Assembly (NCBI GenBank): GCA_039105265.1
Contig: JAPFFF010000021.1
Span: 682,001 to 746,000, forward strand
DNA from: Tritrichomonas musculus
Lineage: Eukaryota; Parabasalia; Tritrichomonadida; Tritrichomonadidae
Length of the DNA: 64,000 nt
Direction of reading: 5' to 3'
Both the position numbers and the translations under genes were made by a program. Of this stretch, positions 41,992 to 53,000 are shown in pieces; within the stretch, counting starts at the first letter, position 1; each line of letters opens with the position of its first letter. The notes under the pieces were generated by a model. It was given only the letters and a program-made list of their open reading frames with translations. It was not told the DNA's origin and made no database searches.

Positions 41992-43899
41992 TTATTGTGC
42001 ATTCAAATCATCGGAAAAATCTTTGTTTAAAAGTTCATTAATCTGATTGTAAGCTGGAAATGAGTCAACTGGAACATTCTTTCCTCTGGAGACGTTCGCA
42101 ATGTAATCTATATCAGTTTTGAGTTGTTTCTGTACAACATCTATTTTGAACATGTTTGGTTTTGCCTGTTGATCTTGATCTTCTTTTGTTGGCGAAGTGG
42201 GAGATTTTGATTTGCGAAATTTCATAATTGTATCGAAAGTTTTTCGTAATGATGAAAGCTGATTTGTTGATTGAACTAAAAATTCATCAAAAATTTTTGA
42301 TACTATTGTTGTTAAAAACTCTATATCTGAACAAGCGTTTTTTGTATTTTTGGCCCATTCAAAAAATGTATTTATGGTAGCTACTGCTTCATCAGATGGT
42401 TTTACATTTCTCTTTGTAACAACTGCTGTCATTTTTCCGATGTAAGCCAAATGCTTTATGCATATTTCAGAAACGTAAGCAATAAGCGTTTGCCTTATTT
42501 GATCAGCCGTGATTTGAATTGAATCTATAGCTATTTTCATTGCATTTTGAAGAAATTCTGGAGTTGACTGGAGCAGCATTGGCATTAAATTTTTAAGGTC
42601 AGCAACAAAGTACGGAATATTTTGTTGTGATGCATTGGAAGCAAAATTATTAAGTGAAGATATTAATTTCATTGCAATTACAGCAAAATCTTTGCTTTGC
42701 TCAATGATAAAAATTTTATCACTAAATATTTGATTATATAATTTCAAAAATTCTTCAGTAAAGGACAAAAAGAATTTTTTTCCATTTGCCTCAATTTGGC
42801 TTGAAAAAATTTTTTCAGCATTGGAAAGAATTTGATTTGATATAAGTTGTGTATAAATATCAAGACGAAGTTTTGATTGAATTTTTGTTCTAATTTGGCT
42901 ATTTCGTACTGAAAGAATCGATTCGATTGATTTGCATTTTGATTCGCATAAATCGAAAAAAAGAGATAATTGATGGTATGAATTCATCTGCTCTTCAGGA
43001 TCGCCAATAGAAAATGATAAATAGTTATCCATCCAAGATGAAAGTGTTGGCCAAACAGAATTAAGAGCAAAGTCAAAAACATCTGGTGAAATTGAAATGA
43101 GATAATTAAATTCGTTGTTTGCATCTTGAAGATATTTTATGAAAGAATTCAAAACGATAGATGCATTCCCAGATCGTTTGCTTTTTTGGCTATCAAGAGG
43201 TGAAAGTAAATTTTTACTCACTAATTCACAAAATGATAATTGAAGATAATCATGTAATCCTGACATAATTGATGCGTTAAAGATAGCTAATAAATTATCT
43301 TTTTGTCTTTTTTCTAAAAATTCAAAAAACTTAAATTTAATAATGTTTTTGTAGGATTCATAAATACGATCATACTCTGTTTCAATAGGCTTTTGTTCTG
43401 AAGGTTGATCTAAGCCTATTAATTTGGCTTTGGTAACAGCAAACCCAATTGAAATATCAAGTAATTTATATATGTTATTATCAACTTGATTAAGCTGAGA
43501 TTCTATCATCTGCAATTGTTCTATAGCACCTAGTGCCAAAGTGCAAGTTGCATACTCGTGTCGAACATTGTGAAGTTTTTCAGAATGTACTTTAATTGGT
43601 TGAGTAGATTCTTCAAGTGTGGATGAAGCTTTTTCAACTGACTTTTCAGCGGACTGGAGCGATTTTAAAAGAGATCCCATTGTATCGCCTAATTGAAGTA
43701 ATTGTTTTGAAATTGAAACGAATTCTGTATAATCATCATGTATAATTGAAGTTAGTTGAGATTTTAAAGTTTCGGTAAATTGATCTAATGAAGCAGCAAA
43801 TGATCGAAGATCTTCAAAATTGTCTTTATATTTTGTTAAAAAATCATCAGGACTGGTCCAGGAAGGCTCAATAAAATCGGTGAGCTTCCAAGATATCAT
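41992..43899 (-). CDS. COG2: COG complex subunit 2
   Basis: The protein has 635 residues. The N-terminus has the COG2 signature layout: WTSPDDFLTKYKDNFEDLRS, then a coiled part with LTSIIHDDYTEFVSISKQLL, matching the family block in which an Asp-Tyr and a Phe-Val pair precede a Leu-rich helix. A coiled coil covers about 60-130 and the rest is helical. COG2 belongs to lobe A of the conserved oligomeric Golgi tether, which holds retrograde vesicles at the Golgi. The C-terminal half is divergent, as expected in a protist. It lies on the same strand as the RPC6 gene. Confidence 0.75.
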   Translation of the reverse strand: MISWKLTDFIEPSWTSPDDFLTKYKDNFEDLRSFAASLDQFTETLKSQLTSIIHDDYTEFVSISKQLLQLGDTMGSLLKSLQSAEKSVEKASSTLEESTQPIKVHSEKLHNVRHEYATCTLALGAIEQLQMIESQLNQVDNNIYKLLDISIGFAVTKAKLIGLDQPSEQKPIETEYDRIYESYKNIIKFKFFEFLEKRQKDNLLAIFNASIMSGLHDYLQLSFCELVSKNLLSPLDSQKSKRSGNASIVLNSFIKYLQDANNEFNYLISISPDVFDFALNSVWPTLSSWMDNYLSFSIGDPEEQMNSYHQLSLFFDLCESKCKSIESILSVRNSQIRTKIQSKLRLDIYTQLISNQILSNAEKIFSSQIEANGKKFFLSFTEEFLKLYNQIFSDKIFIIEQSKDFAVIAMKLISSLNNFASNASQQNIPYFVADLKNLMPMLLQSTPEFLQNAMKIAIDSIQITADQIRQTLIAYVSEICIKHLAYIGKMTAVVTKRNVKPSDEAVATINTFFEWAKNTKNACSDIEFLTTIVSKIFDEFLVQSTNQLSSLRKTFDTIMKFRKSKSPTSPTKEDQDQQAKPNMFKIDVVQKQLKTDIDYIANVSRGKNVPVDSFPAYNQINELLNKDFSDDLNAQ

Positions 43900-44102
43900 T
43901 TAAATTTTCAATTTTTTTTTGGTCAAATCTCAGAATTTGATAAATCTAATCATCAGTTTTATGTTATTATTTTCGGAATGATTATTGTTCTATTGTTAAT
44001 TTTCTATATTGGAAAATCTATATTATTTTCTACAGCAGAGAATATTTTATCTTGTTCTAATTTTTTAGTAATAAAAAAAAAAATTATTAATATGAAATAA
44101 TA

Positions 44103-44969
44103 CTAATAATATTCAGTCATTTTTTGGAGATATGGGCAACTAGGCGGATCATAAGCACCTCCTGGTTCGCAAACATCAATGAATGGGCATCCTTTGCATG
44201 CTGTTTTCGATATTGGTGAAACAACTGGCTTGGATGGCCCTGGTCTTAATTTTTCATTCTTTTTATAAATTCTTCCTGTGCTTATTGCAGCATTTATGAG
44301 TTGATCTGCTTCTTCATCATTAAATGCTATATTTGAAATACCTTCTGTCTTCACTTTTTTCCGTAAATCGCGAACAGATATTCCTGATGTAGAAACTCTT
44401 GAAATAACTTCTTCGATTGCTTGGTCTACCATTTCTGAATTAAATGTTGAACCTGAAAACCAGATTCCTCCTGTAACTTCGTTTGGTGGATCAATATCGT
44501 AAAGGAAATACGTTTTCTTTTTATCTGTAACTGATGCTATTTCTTTGATAAGCAATCTTTCTTTCAGTTGCTTTAAAAGACTAGCAATTTGTTTTTCATC
44601 AATATTTGCACGTTTTTTTAATTCGCCACGCCATATTCCTTGCGTCCCCGCTTCTTCTATTAAAGAATATAGACGATGATGTTCTTGAGAAAGTTTGCAA
44701 AACTTTTCAGATAAGTCCTCAGGGACATATCTATATCTATTTCGTCCATTTTCTAGTTGAACGTTTCTTACATTTCCATTATCTATGAAATTTTTGATAA
44801 ATTTAAGAATGAGCTCCTGATCAATTACATTTTCATTTCCAAGTGCTTTTTCTAATTCTTTAGGTGAAAAATTATGATTTGGATCGTCCTGGAAAATTTT
44901 TAAAATGCGAGCTGATAGTTCTTTTTGTCGAATTTCATCTCTTTTCGCTTGAACTTGTCTTGATGACAT
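44103..44969 (-). CDS. RPC6: RNA polymerase III subunit RPC6 (Rpc34)
   Basis: The protein has 288 residues. Winged-helix domains cover about 15-150 (ELSARILKIFQDDPNHNFSP; HHRLYSLIEEAGTQGIWRGE, then LKQLKERLLIKEIASVTDKK). The segment TYFLYDIDPPNEVTGGIWFS is highly characteristic of RPC6. The C-terminus has the four-Cys signature CKGCPFIDVC ... PPSCPYL, which in human and archaeal homologues binds an Fe-S cluster. RPC6 bridges TFIIIB and the polymerase and helps to open the promoter. Length is a little below that of animal and yeast forms (about 315). Confidence 0.92.
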   Translation of the reverse strand: MSSRQVQAKRDEIRQKELSARILKIFQDDPNHNFSPKELEKALGNENVIDQELILKFIKNFIDNGNVRNVQLENGRNRYRYVPEDLSEKFCKLSQEHHRLYSLIEEAGTQGIWRGELKKRANIDEKQIASLLKQLKERLLIKEIASVTDKKKTYFLYDIDPPNEVTGGIWFSGSTFNSEMVDQAIEEVISRVSTSGISVRDLRKKVKTEGISNIAFNDEEADQLINAAISTGRIYKKNEKLRPGPSKPVVSPISKTACKGCPFIDVCEPGGAYDPPSCPYLQKMTEYY

Positions 44970-45377
44970 AATATATATATTTATTTAAAAAGTTTGTTTA
45001 TATCAATGATGATAATATATCTTCATTTTTTAAAAGTTTATGCTTTTTTTTTAATTAAAAATAGGCATTAAATTATTCAGTATTTAAATTTTTTCAAATA
45101 ATTGATATAAAAATTTTGATAACTGTTTCATAATAAAATTTGATAAAAAAAGCATTGTTTATATCTTGATTAGACATGAAGTCAAAATGAAAGGCAGATA
45201 TTTTACATTTTGTTCAATTTTATCCAAGTAAAAGGATATTAAGATCTTCATATATGAAATGCAGAATCGATTTAGTTTTTTTTTTTTTTTTTTTTTTTTT
45301 TCGAAAAGCAAGCTTGTTGTGATAATAATAACATACATTTATTTATAAAACAAAACAAAAAAAAAACGAAAGTTATA
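44970..45377. other. Intergenic, AT-rich, with a T tract
   Basis: Only homopolymer runs are visible, notably about 24 T at 45279-45302. No RNA or coding signal was seen. Confidence 0.5.
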
Positions 45378-47522
45378 TCACTTTTTTCTATTTGTTATCT
45401 TTCCTTTCGTATCTCTTCTATTGACGATCTTTGGTAATTTATAAATGACAACATCAGATCCGCCAAGTTCATTTCTTGTCATTTTAGACGAAGGTAATAT
45501 TGGCTTCCTATATGTATCAGAACGAGAAGACATTCCATATGAAAAAGACCTTGATGGAGAGTTTCCAGGAGAAATTGTTTTTGACCCTAGTTTCGCGCCA
45601 TCTTTAATTTCAGATTTCTTACTAATTAACCACTTTTCTTTGTTTTCCAGAGCTCTTTTTTCCTTATTTCTATTCTGTATGAGTGTTGCCATTTTAATTG
45701 CATATTTATTTTCCAAAAATTCTTCTTCTTCTTTATTTTTTTCGATTAATCTATCATATGCAGAATCATAATCTTTTTGATGTTCATTATGATGGTTTCT
45801 CATTTCTTCCATTTGTCTTTGATCAATTTCGATTCCTAATTTTTGAGCTTCGTCGAATTTATTTTGAATAAGCAAAAAAGCTTGTTGCCTTCTCAAGCTC
45901 GTTAATCCATTTGAACTTTTATTATACATTCTAAGTCGATTTTCACCTGACCAATCTTCAAGTAATTCTTTCTCTTTGAGTTCATGATTTCTTTTCAGTT
46001 CATTTTGTTCAAAAACTTTTTCTTTTTGAATTTGGTCTATCATTCTTTTTGTTTCTAAATCAAATTCTTCTTTTCTTTTAACGAATTCAGCATAATCAGC
46101 ATCTAAAAGTCGCAATGATTGGGCTTGATTAATTTTTATTTGGAGTTCATTCCTTTGTCTCTCCAATATTGAAATGGCGTTGTTTAACTTTTTGCCATCG
46201 TTATAGTTTCGCTCTTTTGCTTTTTGTTTACGGAGTTGTTGGAGGTGAATGAGTAACTTATTTATCAAATCGAGTGAATTAGGATCATTTGGATCAAAGT
46301 TTGGAATATCTCCCTTCATAATTCTTGAAATGAGACGATTTTCTTCTTCTGAAAGTGGTTCTGGCTGTATTATGTCATAATTGCGCCTAAAAGTACTGTT
46401 GTCTCTTGGAGTGTTTATCTGTCTTTTTCGAGGTAATGGTGACCTTCTTCTCTGAGGTGGTGGGATAATTCGCATTGTAGTATTTTTTGTTGATGAAGGT
46501 GAAGGAGACATTGGTAGTAGAGGTTGTGGGCGAGGGCTCCTTGAATTTGGGCTAGCCTGCCCAACTGTTTTAATGTTGAGAAGTGGAGGGAGCTTAGGTT
46601 CTAGTCCTTTGTTATTCAAATTTGTATTAACGTCATTATCATGAGTATAATTTTTATTAATGGTAATATTATTATCAAGTGTATCTTTATTATGACAAAT
46701 ATCTCCTTTTTCATTAAAATTTGCTTTATTATCTTCATTTTGGTAAGAATATGTTTCTTCGTTTTTTGCTATGTTTTGGCTTCCAATCAAATCTGTATTA
46801 TTTAATTCACCGTTTTGTTTTACAGTCTTGAGTGGATAATCTGATGTTTCTCTATCTCTGTTAATAAGTTTATTTTCATTTATAGATTGATTTTCGATTT
46901 TATCATTATTTTTCGATAAATCTGTATTTCCCTTGTGAAAATCATTTTCGTTATTGATTTTATTTTCTTTGAAATCATCTTTTTTATATGTGCCGCTATC
47001 TTTATTGAGGTTCTCTATTTCATTATCAGAGTTGTTTTTATAAAGAGCATCTTCTTCATTTTCTATTTCACTGTTGTGCTTATATATATCACTATCTTCA
47101 CTTGTATCTTCTTTTTCATTTGTGGCATTGTTTTTGTATATATCAATACCTTGATTATCATATTCTATTTCACTTGTATCGCTATTTTTGTGTATTTTAT
47201 TATATTTATCATCTCTTCGTTCAATTTCGTCATTATTTTCACTGTAATATTCATTTTCATTTGTTTCGTCTATATTCGATTCTTCGCTTTCATATGAACT
47301 ACTTTGATTTTTATTTAATAAATTTGAAGCTAAATTGTTTTGAATTTTGATTATTTTATCTTCATTGCTTGTTTGTGAATTTTGAGAATATTCTTTTTTC
47401 ACTTGATTACTATAATCTCTAGAGTTATTATCTTCTTCTTCTAATTCATCATCTTGATTATCATATGCTGAATCTGAGAAAGCGTCTTCTTCTTCTTCAT
47501 TGGAGCTGTAAGAATAAGACAT
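45378..47522 (-). CDS. Acidic and coiled-coil protein, unknown
   Basis: From the ATG at 47520-47522 the protein has 714 residues. Residues 1-290 are very acidic and Asn-rich with irregular repeats of IYKNN and EIENE type. A Pro/Arg-rich basic stretch follows (about 320-375: RPQPLLPMSPSPSSTK; PPPQRRRSPLPRKRQINTPR). Residues about 390-640 form long coiled coils (ERQRNELQIKINQAQSLRLL; RRQQAFLLIQNKFDEAQKLG), and the tail is basic and Ser-rich. Similar acidic-plus-coil architectures are common in trichomonads and often link to the cytoskeleton; this is a guess. No domain is recognised. Confidence 0.65.
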   Translation of the reverse strand: MSYSYSSNEEEEDAFSDSAYDNQDDELEEEDNNSRDYSNQVKKEYSQNSQTSNEDKIIKIQNNLASNLLNKNQSSSYESEESNIDETNENEYYSENNDEIERRDDKYNKIHKNSDTSEIEYDNQGIDIYKNNATNEKEDTSEDSDIYKHNSEIENEEDALYKNNSDNEIENLNKDSGTYKKDDFKENKINNENDFHKGNTDLSKNNDKIENQSINENKLINRDRETSDYPLKTVKQNGELNNTDLIGSQNIAKNEETYSYQNEDNKANFNEKGDICHNKDTLDNNITINKNYTHDNDVNTNLNNKGLEPKLPPLLNIKTVGQASPNSRSPRPQPLLPMSPSPSSTKNTTMRIIPPPQRRRSPLPRKRQINTPRDNSTFRRNYDIIQPEPLSEEENRLISRIMKGDIPNFDPNDPNSLDLINKLLIHLQQLRKQKAKERNYNDGKKLNNAISILERQRNELQIKINQAQSLRLLDADYAEFVKRKEEFDLETKRMIDQIQKEKVFEQNELKRNHELKEKELLEDWSGENRLRMYNKSSNGLTSLRRQQAFLLIQNKFDEAQKLGIEIDQRQMEEMRNHHNEHQKDYDSAYDRLIEKNKEEEEFLENKYAIKMATLIQNRNKEKRALENKEKWLISKKSEIKDGAKLGSKTISPGNSPSRSFSYGMSSRSDTYRKPILPSSKMTRNELGGSDVVIYKLPKIVNRRDTKGKITNRKK

Positions 47523-47649
47523 TAAATGATAAATAGCTAACTTTTTCAAAATTTCATTAAAAACGTATCATTTTAACGTACATTATTTGAAATGAAATTT
47601 CAAAAGAATCAATTCAATGAAAATTACCCTTCATACGTAATTGGATTTA

Positions 47650-48146
47650 ATCCTGTCCATTTTGGATTTTATCGTAGGATAACCGTAATCCTGGATGGAA
47701 AAAAAATCCAGCTTGGATTTTTCATTTTTTCATATAATAAATCAAAAGTTTTAATAAATGGATTTTTATTCTCAAAAAGTTCATAATGTAAACTATAGAA
47801 TGGATTTTTTTGAATACTGTAAACCATTGAATGGATTTTTTTCTGAGAAAATCCAAAATAAACCATTGAATGGATATATAAAAATCCATTCTATAGTTTA
47901 CATTAATATTTTTGGATTTTTTATAATTTCTGCCATTTCCTTTATTTTGCATCAAAGAAAATTAAAAAAACCAATGCATAACTAATTTAATTAACAGCAA
48001 ATGCACAAAAATATGCAAAAATAAAGAATTTATTGTTTTTTTTTAATAATTCTATATAGACAAATAGTAATTCAAAATAAAACCGTTATCCAAAATTTAA
48101 AAAAAAAATCCAAAAAACGGTTAAAATATCCAATTTGGACACCCTT
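47650..48146. mobile_element. Hairpin-rich MITE-like element with mariner-like ends
   Basis: The left end (TCCTGTCCATTTTGGATTTT at 47651) and the complement of the right end (GGGTGTCCAAATTGGATATT) are similar and resemble the GGGTGTCC start of the mariner at 50247. Inside are a strong hairpin with arms AATGTAAACTATAGAATGGA (47784) and its complement near 47884-47903, and repeats of AAACCATTGAATGGAT. No transposase is present. Confidence 0.45.
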
Positions 48147-48237
48147 ATTGGATTTTTATAAAATTCAATAAAAAGACGTATTAAAATGTAAAAATTGCCG
48201 AAATGAAACGTAATTACATAATTTATATAAAAAAACA

Positions 48238-48304
48238 AAGAGGTTTAGTTTCGAACTCAATACTTTAGCCTCAAATAAATTAAACCTCTAAGCTAGAGCT
48301 CTCA
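48238..48304 (-). other. tRNA-like relic
   Basis: On the minus strand TAGCTTAGAGG matches the A box of pol III promoters, and AGTTCGAAACT, about 40 bases on, matches the B box. Acceptor and T stems pair only in part, and the anticodon arm is poor, so a functional tRNA is unlikely. It could be a decayed tRNA or the head of a tRNA-derived retroposon. Confidence 0.3.
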
Positions 48305-48559
48305 AATTTGAAAGGAGAAAATATTAATATATTAATATATTTAAAAATAAATATTATTTTTCATAGGATGCTTTTTATTAGCTTTTTCTAAAACGTAATT
48401 GATTTTTTTTCTTGGTCTATTTTATTGAAAAAGTTTAAACAGAACGTAATTTTTAAAACCTCCGAAGGGCTATATGAAAATTTAAGCTCTTTTAAAAAAA
48501 TTATTCATTAACAATTTTTTTTTTCTTGAAAAAAATACATTCATATTAGTCCACAGGTC

Positions 48560-50246
48560 CATGACTTTTTGAATTCAAAAAGTGAGAATAAAAACAACTT
48601 TATGAATTTTGTTGGACGAAAAAGTCAAGAATATTTTACAACTTTAATTCATCTCAATGCATGCACTTCGAAATGAGGATGATCAGGAGTTGAATTGGTA
48701 TATAATCAGGCATGAGATTAAAGAGAGACTGATAAACACCACACTGTTATCATCAGTATAATATGATTTTCAACCAAAGAGCAATCGACTTAGATCGTTT
48801 GATTTGATATAGCTAGACAATTTTTATATCAGTTGTCTATTATATAAAATAAAAATTTTGGCATACACATATCACTTACAGATTGTGCTGAATATGGAGT
48901 TGAGTATAAAAGGTAAGAAGTGCTACAGAACAATTTTTTCTGCCTCCACTTAACCTCCTTTTAAAGTTCATTACAGGTCATTCTACAGAAACTGGTACTA
49001 CTCAAGCTCATCAATTACTCTACACCTATTGATATAGCGTTTTCGGAAACTGGAATATAATAGTAACAAACCAATATTCAAGCTATCGTTAATGTTTTAC
49101 CTTAGTTGCTCATCTGGATTGTTCAACCAATCCGATGTATGAGATTCAATCTTAACTCGGACACTAGGACTCTTGATTGATTGGGCGAATTTATTATAGA
49201 ACTTTAATTGAACTCTACCATGATTTGTGTTATTGATTAAGGTTAAGCAGTTCTTGCCGATGATTTTGTTGTTATCCATGATTACATAGTTTCCATCAGT
49301 ATTTGTTCCTTCCATCACATATAAGACTTAAGTAAAGTCAATATTCTTTATATATATACTCTTTTCATTAAAGGATTTATTAGCTTCTTCGTTGGTAACT
49401 AATGCTAATATATTGTTTACAGGAATTGTTGGCAATGCAACCTTAATATACGCTTTATATTTATGTCTATATGCTATAGAGAATCTTTTACAATAAATGT
49501 TATGAAGAATCGTTTATGTAATATTTTAGCATGTTTGCTCCTGTTGCATTCACAAATTAATAGACCTTGAGCGTAGATGCTCATACGCAAGTAGTACATT
49601 TAGGGAACTTATGATTTCCTGACATATTAACAACTAATAGAGATCTATACTAAACAAATTGGAATATAATATTCTAGCAGTAGATTTTGACAACCAAATC
49701 GCATTGTTCTCATACTTCGTTAATAACATTACATAAACAATGTACTTAAACTATTTAGCTTTAACCTTCTGCTAATAGTTATTCCCCGTAAAAAAAATAA
49801 AGAGGAAATCGTAATGAGTGAGAGATGTTTTGAGAAGATTCTCATTCTGGATGAGCTTGTTTCATACTTAACAAATAGTACCAAACGTTTCACTCTGGCA
49901 TATGAACTAGATCAACCAGATAGCATTAATCTAGATGACAGTTCGATAACAAGGTTTCAAAATTAGCACTCAAAACTTTCACAAAATGGAATAGACAAAT
50001 TTTGAATATATTGACGAACTCCCAAAAATTATAACAACGAAAAATAGAACTTTCAAAAATATTAAATTTTTTTATCAGCAATTTATAAAATGTCAAACCA
50101 AGCCGAAACATTAAATACCGTTCATTAAATGCTGATAATGATGATGTCGTTGACGGAGAAATTAAAGAGATAAATCACTTTATTGAACAACTAAAGAAAT
50201 TCAACGGACCTGAGCAATTAATTTCTGAACTTGAATAACTTATTTA
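48560..50246. mobile_element. Decayed element of unknown, possibly virus-like, family (left part)
   Basis: The sequence is less AT-biased than true intergenic DNA here and shows many short coding-like stretches on both strands, including a minus-strand frame of about 70 codons at 49097-49315 (KIIGKNCLTLINNTNHGRVQ) and a piece near 50150-50240. The pieces are short and much interrupted, so this is an old fossil. The family cannot be named with confidence. The mariner at 50247 is inserted in it and it continues to the right. Confidence 0.35.
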
Positions 50247-51546
50247 TAGGGTGTCCAGGAGTTAACGTAGCATCTCCACAACAAGGGCTTTTGTAACAAA
50301 ACTAAAATGTTTTTTATAAATGTTTTGAGATATGATTCCAATACTATTAATTTCAGAAGTTATTTGAAATTATACGGTTATTTACGAATGAATAAAAACT
50401 GAACGTTTATATTTTTCTAAAATTTTACGTTATTATTTTTCATTTTTTTAATGAGCATTAAAGATATTGTGCTTGCAAAAGAGAAGCTAGGATGTAATGC
50501 CACAGAAATTCACAATTTCCTTAAAGCTGAGCTTGGAGACAAAGCAATAGGCTATTCAACAGTTACCAAATATCTCAGGGAACAAAAATTTTCAGAAGAG
50601 AGTTCATCATCAAATAATGAAACCATTCCATATTGGGATTATAAAAAAGATGAGAAAATCCAGGAAGCCTTACACGAAAATCCTTTTTTATCAGTTAGAG
50701 GAATATCAGCACAAACAGGCATTGCGTCTTCCTCAGTCCATTGGATTCTCACTTCTAGAATGGAATATAAAAACAAAAAATTACAAAAAGTTCCGCATAC
50801 ACTGACATGTGACATGAAGAGAAAAAGAGTAGAAGGTTCTAAGCTATTATTGAAGTACCTAGCTATGATGAAAAAAAATAATTTTCGTTACTTCAGCACT
50901 GGTGATGAGTCATTTTTCAAATATGATCTTAAAAGAAAGACAATCTGGCTCCCAGAAGACGAAAATCCACCAGAAACATCGACCGATAAATATGAATCTA
51001 CAAAAATTATGGTCTCGATCTTTTGGTCTCCAAGAGGTATTCAACTTCTGAAATATTTGCCAGAAGGACAATCATTTGATGGCCAATACTTTATAGAAGA
51101 GATTCTTCAAGAAATTACTCAGGATCAATATGCTCAAGATGCAAAAAGAAATAAAAAACTTTTCTACTTGCATTTTGATAATGCACCATCACACAGAAAA
51201 ACTGGAGTTTCTGAATTTTGCAAAAAAAATAAATTATTTATTTTACCACACCCGCCTTATTCACCAGATTTGGCGCCTTCGGACTTTTTCCTATTTGGTT
51301 ACATCAAGGAAAAGTGCGAAGGCGTCGAATTCACCTCACCAGATGAATTGATAGAGTTCATTGAAAATATTTTCTCACAAATTTCATCGGAGGTATTTGA
51401 AAGAGTTTTTCTCAATTGGGAAGAAAGATTGAAAAAATGTATTCAAGTCAATGGTAATTATTTTTGATAATAAAATAATTCTTATATTTACTTTTTTTAT
51501 TTCATTTATAGTTTTTCTGATGCTACGCTAACTACTGGACACCCTA
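50247..51546 (+). mobile_element. Mariner-family DNA transposon, 1.3 kb, apparently complete
   Basis: Ends are inverted repeats: TAGGGTGTCCAGGAGTTAAC at the left, and the complement of the right end reads TAGGGTGTCCAGTAGTTAGC, continuing GTAGCATC in both. Each end has the TA target. The length, about 1300 bp, equals that known for the Tvmar1 mariner of Trichomonas vaginalis (about 1304 bp). The transposase frame is whole, so the element may be active. Confidence 0.93.
50451..51467 (+). CDS. Mariner transposase (D,D34D)
   Basis: The protein has 338 residues, the usual size. An N-terminal paired-like helix-turn-helix region (DIVLAKEKLGCNATEIHNFL, then GYSTVTKYLRE) binds the inverted repeats. 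The three catalytic Asp residues are present: GDESFF (D152), HFDNAPSH (D243) and YSPDLAPSDFFLF (D278). The gap of 34 residues between the last two is the mariner D,D34D type. It cuts out and reinserts the element at TA sites. No stop or frameshift interrupts it. Confidence 0.95.
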   Translation: MSIKDIVLAKEKLGCNATEIHNFLKAELGDKAIGYSTVTKYLREQKFSEESSSSNNETIPYWDYKKDEKIQEALHENPFLSVRGISAQTGIASSSVHWILTSRMEYKNKKLQKVPHTLTCDMKRKRVEGSKLLLKYLAMMKKNNFRYFSTGDESFFKYDLKRKTIWLPEDENPPETSTDKYESTKIMVSIFWSPRGIQLLKYLPEGQSFDGQYFIEEILQEITQDQYAQDAKRNKKLFYLHFDNAPSHRKTGVSEFCKKNKLFILPHPPYSPDLAPSDFFLFGYIKEKCEGVEFTSPDELIEFIENIFSQISSEVFERVFLNWEERLKKCIQVNGNYF

Positions 51547-53000
51547 TATTAGACAATTCATTTAATTCATTCTCAAGTTGATGAACTTTATTTTTAGGCA
51601 GTTGATGTCTTCAATAAGAGACTCACGAACAGCGAGACCATCAGAGTCCAACATTCCTGATTTGGTATTGTTTAGACATTGTTTGTAATCATAACACTTT
51701 TCTTTTAATCCTCGTTTGATTCGTTTTAGTTCTGGTATTTCTTTCTTGTATTCTGTTAGTTCACACATTTAATAATAATTAAATGTCTGTTATCAATCAA
51801 TTAAGAGCTGTTCATGATGATAAACATAAAAACCATTTCGATAGATTACAATTAACGATGCAAAAGAATAGAACAAAAATAAATTCAGCACCAACAGTGA
51901 AATGTTATAATGAAAAAGGAAATGTATTTTATGAACCACCTCCAAAAACGACAAAATCATTAAATCATCATGATTCACTTAATCATTCGGTGGTTGTTAG
52001 GAGCAACAACATTAAATATATATTCATTAATGACTTTTGATTGTTGGTCAATAACATTTGAAAGCTTATTAATATGTTCTTCAAGTATTTGATTTATTAA
52101 TTCAGTGAGTTCATTTAATGATTCTTTTATCAGTGATATATCAGCTTTGATGTTGTCGTTTTCAAGTGTTTTGGTGATTGTGTTTCCAACTTTCTTCAAA
52201 TAAATGTCTCCGTTCAGTCTTTTACCGTCTGTACAATTACTTTAAGTCATTTTGCATTCATTGCCGTCATTAGTGATAATTTTATAAATCTTGTTCTAAT
52301 AGTTAGTCGTTTGTGTTTTCATATGCTCGATATTCTTTTGATAGAACAAATTGAACTCGTCAATTGATTTAAACACTTTTGGTTCATCAATGTTTGCGTT
52401 TATTACTTTAAGTTCATTAATGGTTGGCTTGCGCTGAATGTAATCGTTTGAGACAAAGATGTACAAGCAGCTAAGCAAAATCGAAGACACATTTCAAAAA
52501 GATATTAGATATTGAAAAAAACGTTAAGATGTACATACATGGCTATCGAGACATTTCAAATAAATACAGAACCAGATATTTAATGGCTGAAAGCACTGAA
52601 AAAAATTAGCACCAACTACAAGCGTAGAAATAAGGGTAAATTTCTGGAAAGAATACCAAAAAGAGTTTTTAAAACACAAATAAATTAACATCAATGTGAA
52701 AGGAAATCGTGAAAGAATCTGATATCGGCAAAGTACTAGACTGTAATGGTTGGAAAGATACGAGCTTACCTAAACGTCGAATTAGCAATAATATCCTCTG
52801 GTGCAAGTCCATTGAATGAATGGATGATATACTTAAATATCGAGATGAGACAAATACTAAGACAGGTGATATCTCATTTGTTAACATGATTCCATCAATA
52901 TACAAATATTATTTAAAATGCTTATGAATAATATTTACAGTCCTGCAAATGTTATTGTTCTGTCTTATTCCATCAATATACAGAAATTTGTATTATAATT
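51547..53000. mobile_element. Decayed element of unknown, possibly virus-like, family (right part)
   Basis: It continues the fossil left of the mariner. Short frames lie on both strands: 51562-51768 minus (ELKRIKRGLKEKCYDYKQCL), 51783-52040 plus (MSVINQLRAVHDDKHKNHFD), 51975-52199 minus (coiled, SLIKESLNELTELINQILEE), and coding-like sequence near 52680-52920 (ISNNILWCKSIEMDDILKYR). None matches a family I know. The many small frames on alternating strands recall a broken gene-dense element. Confidence 0.35.
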
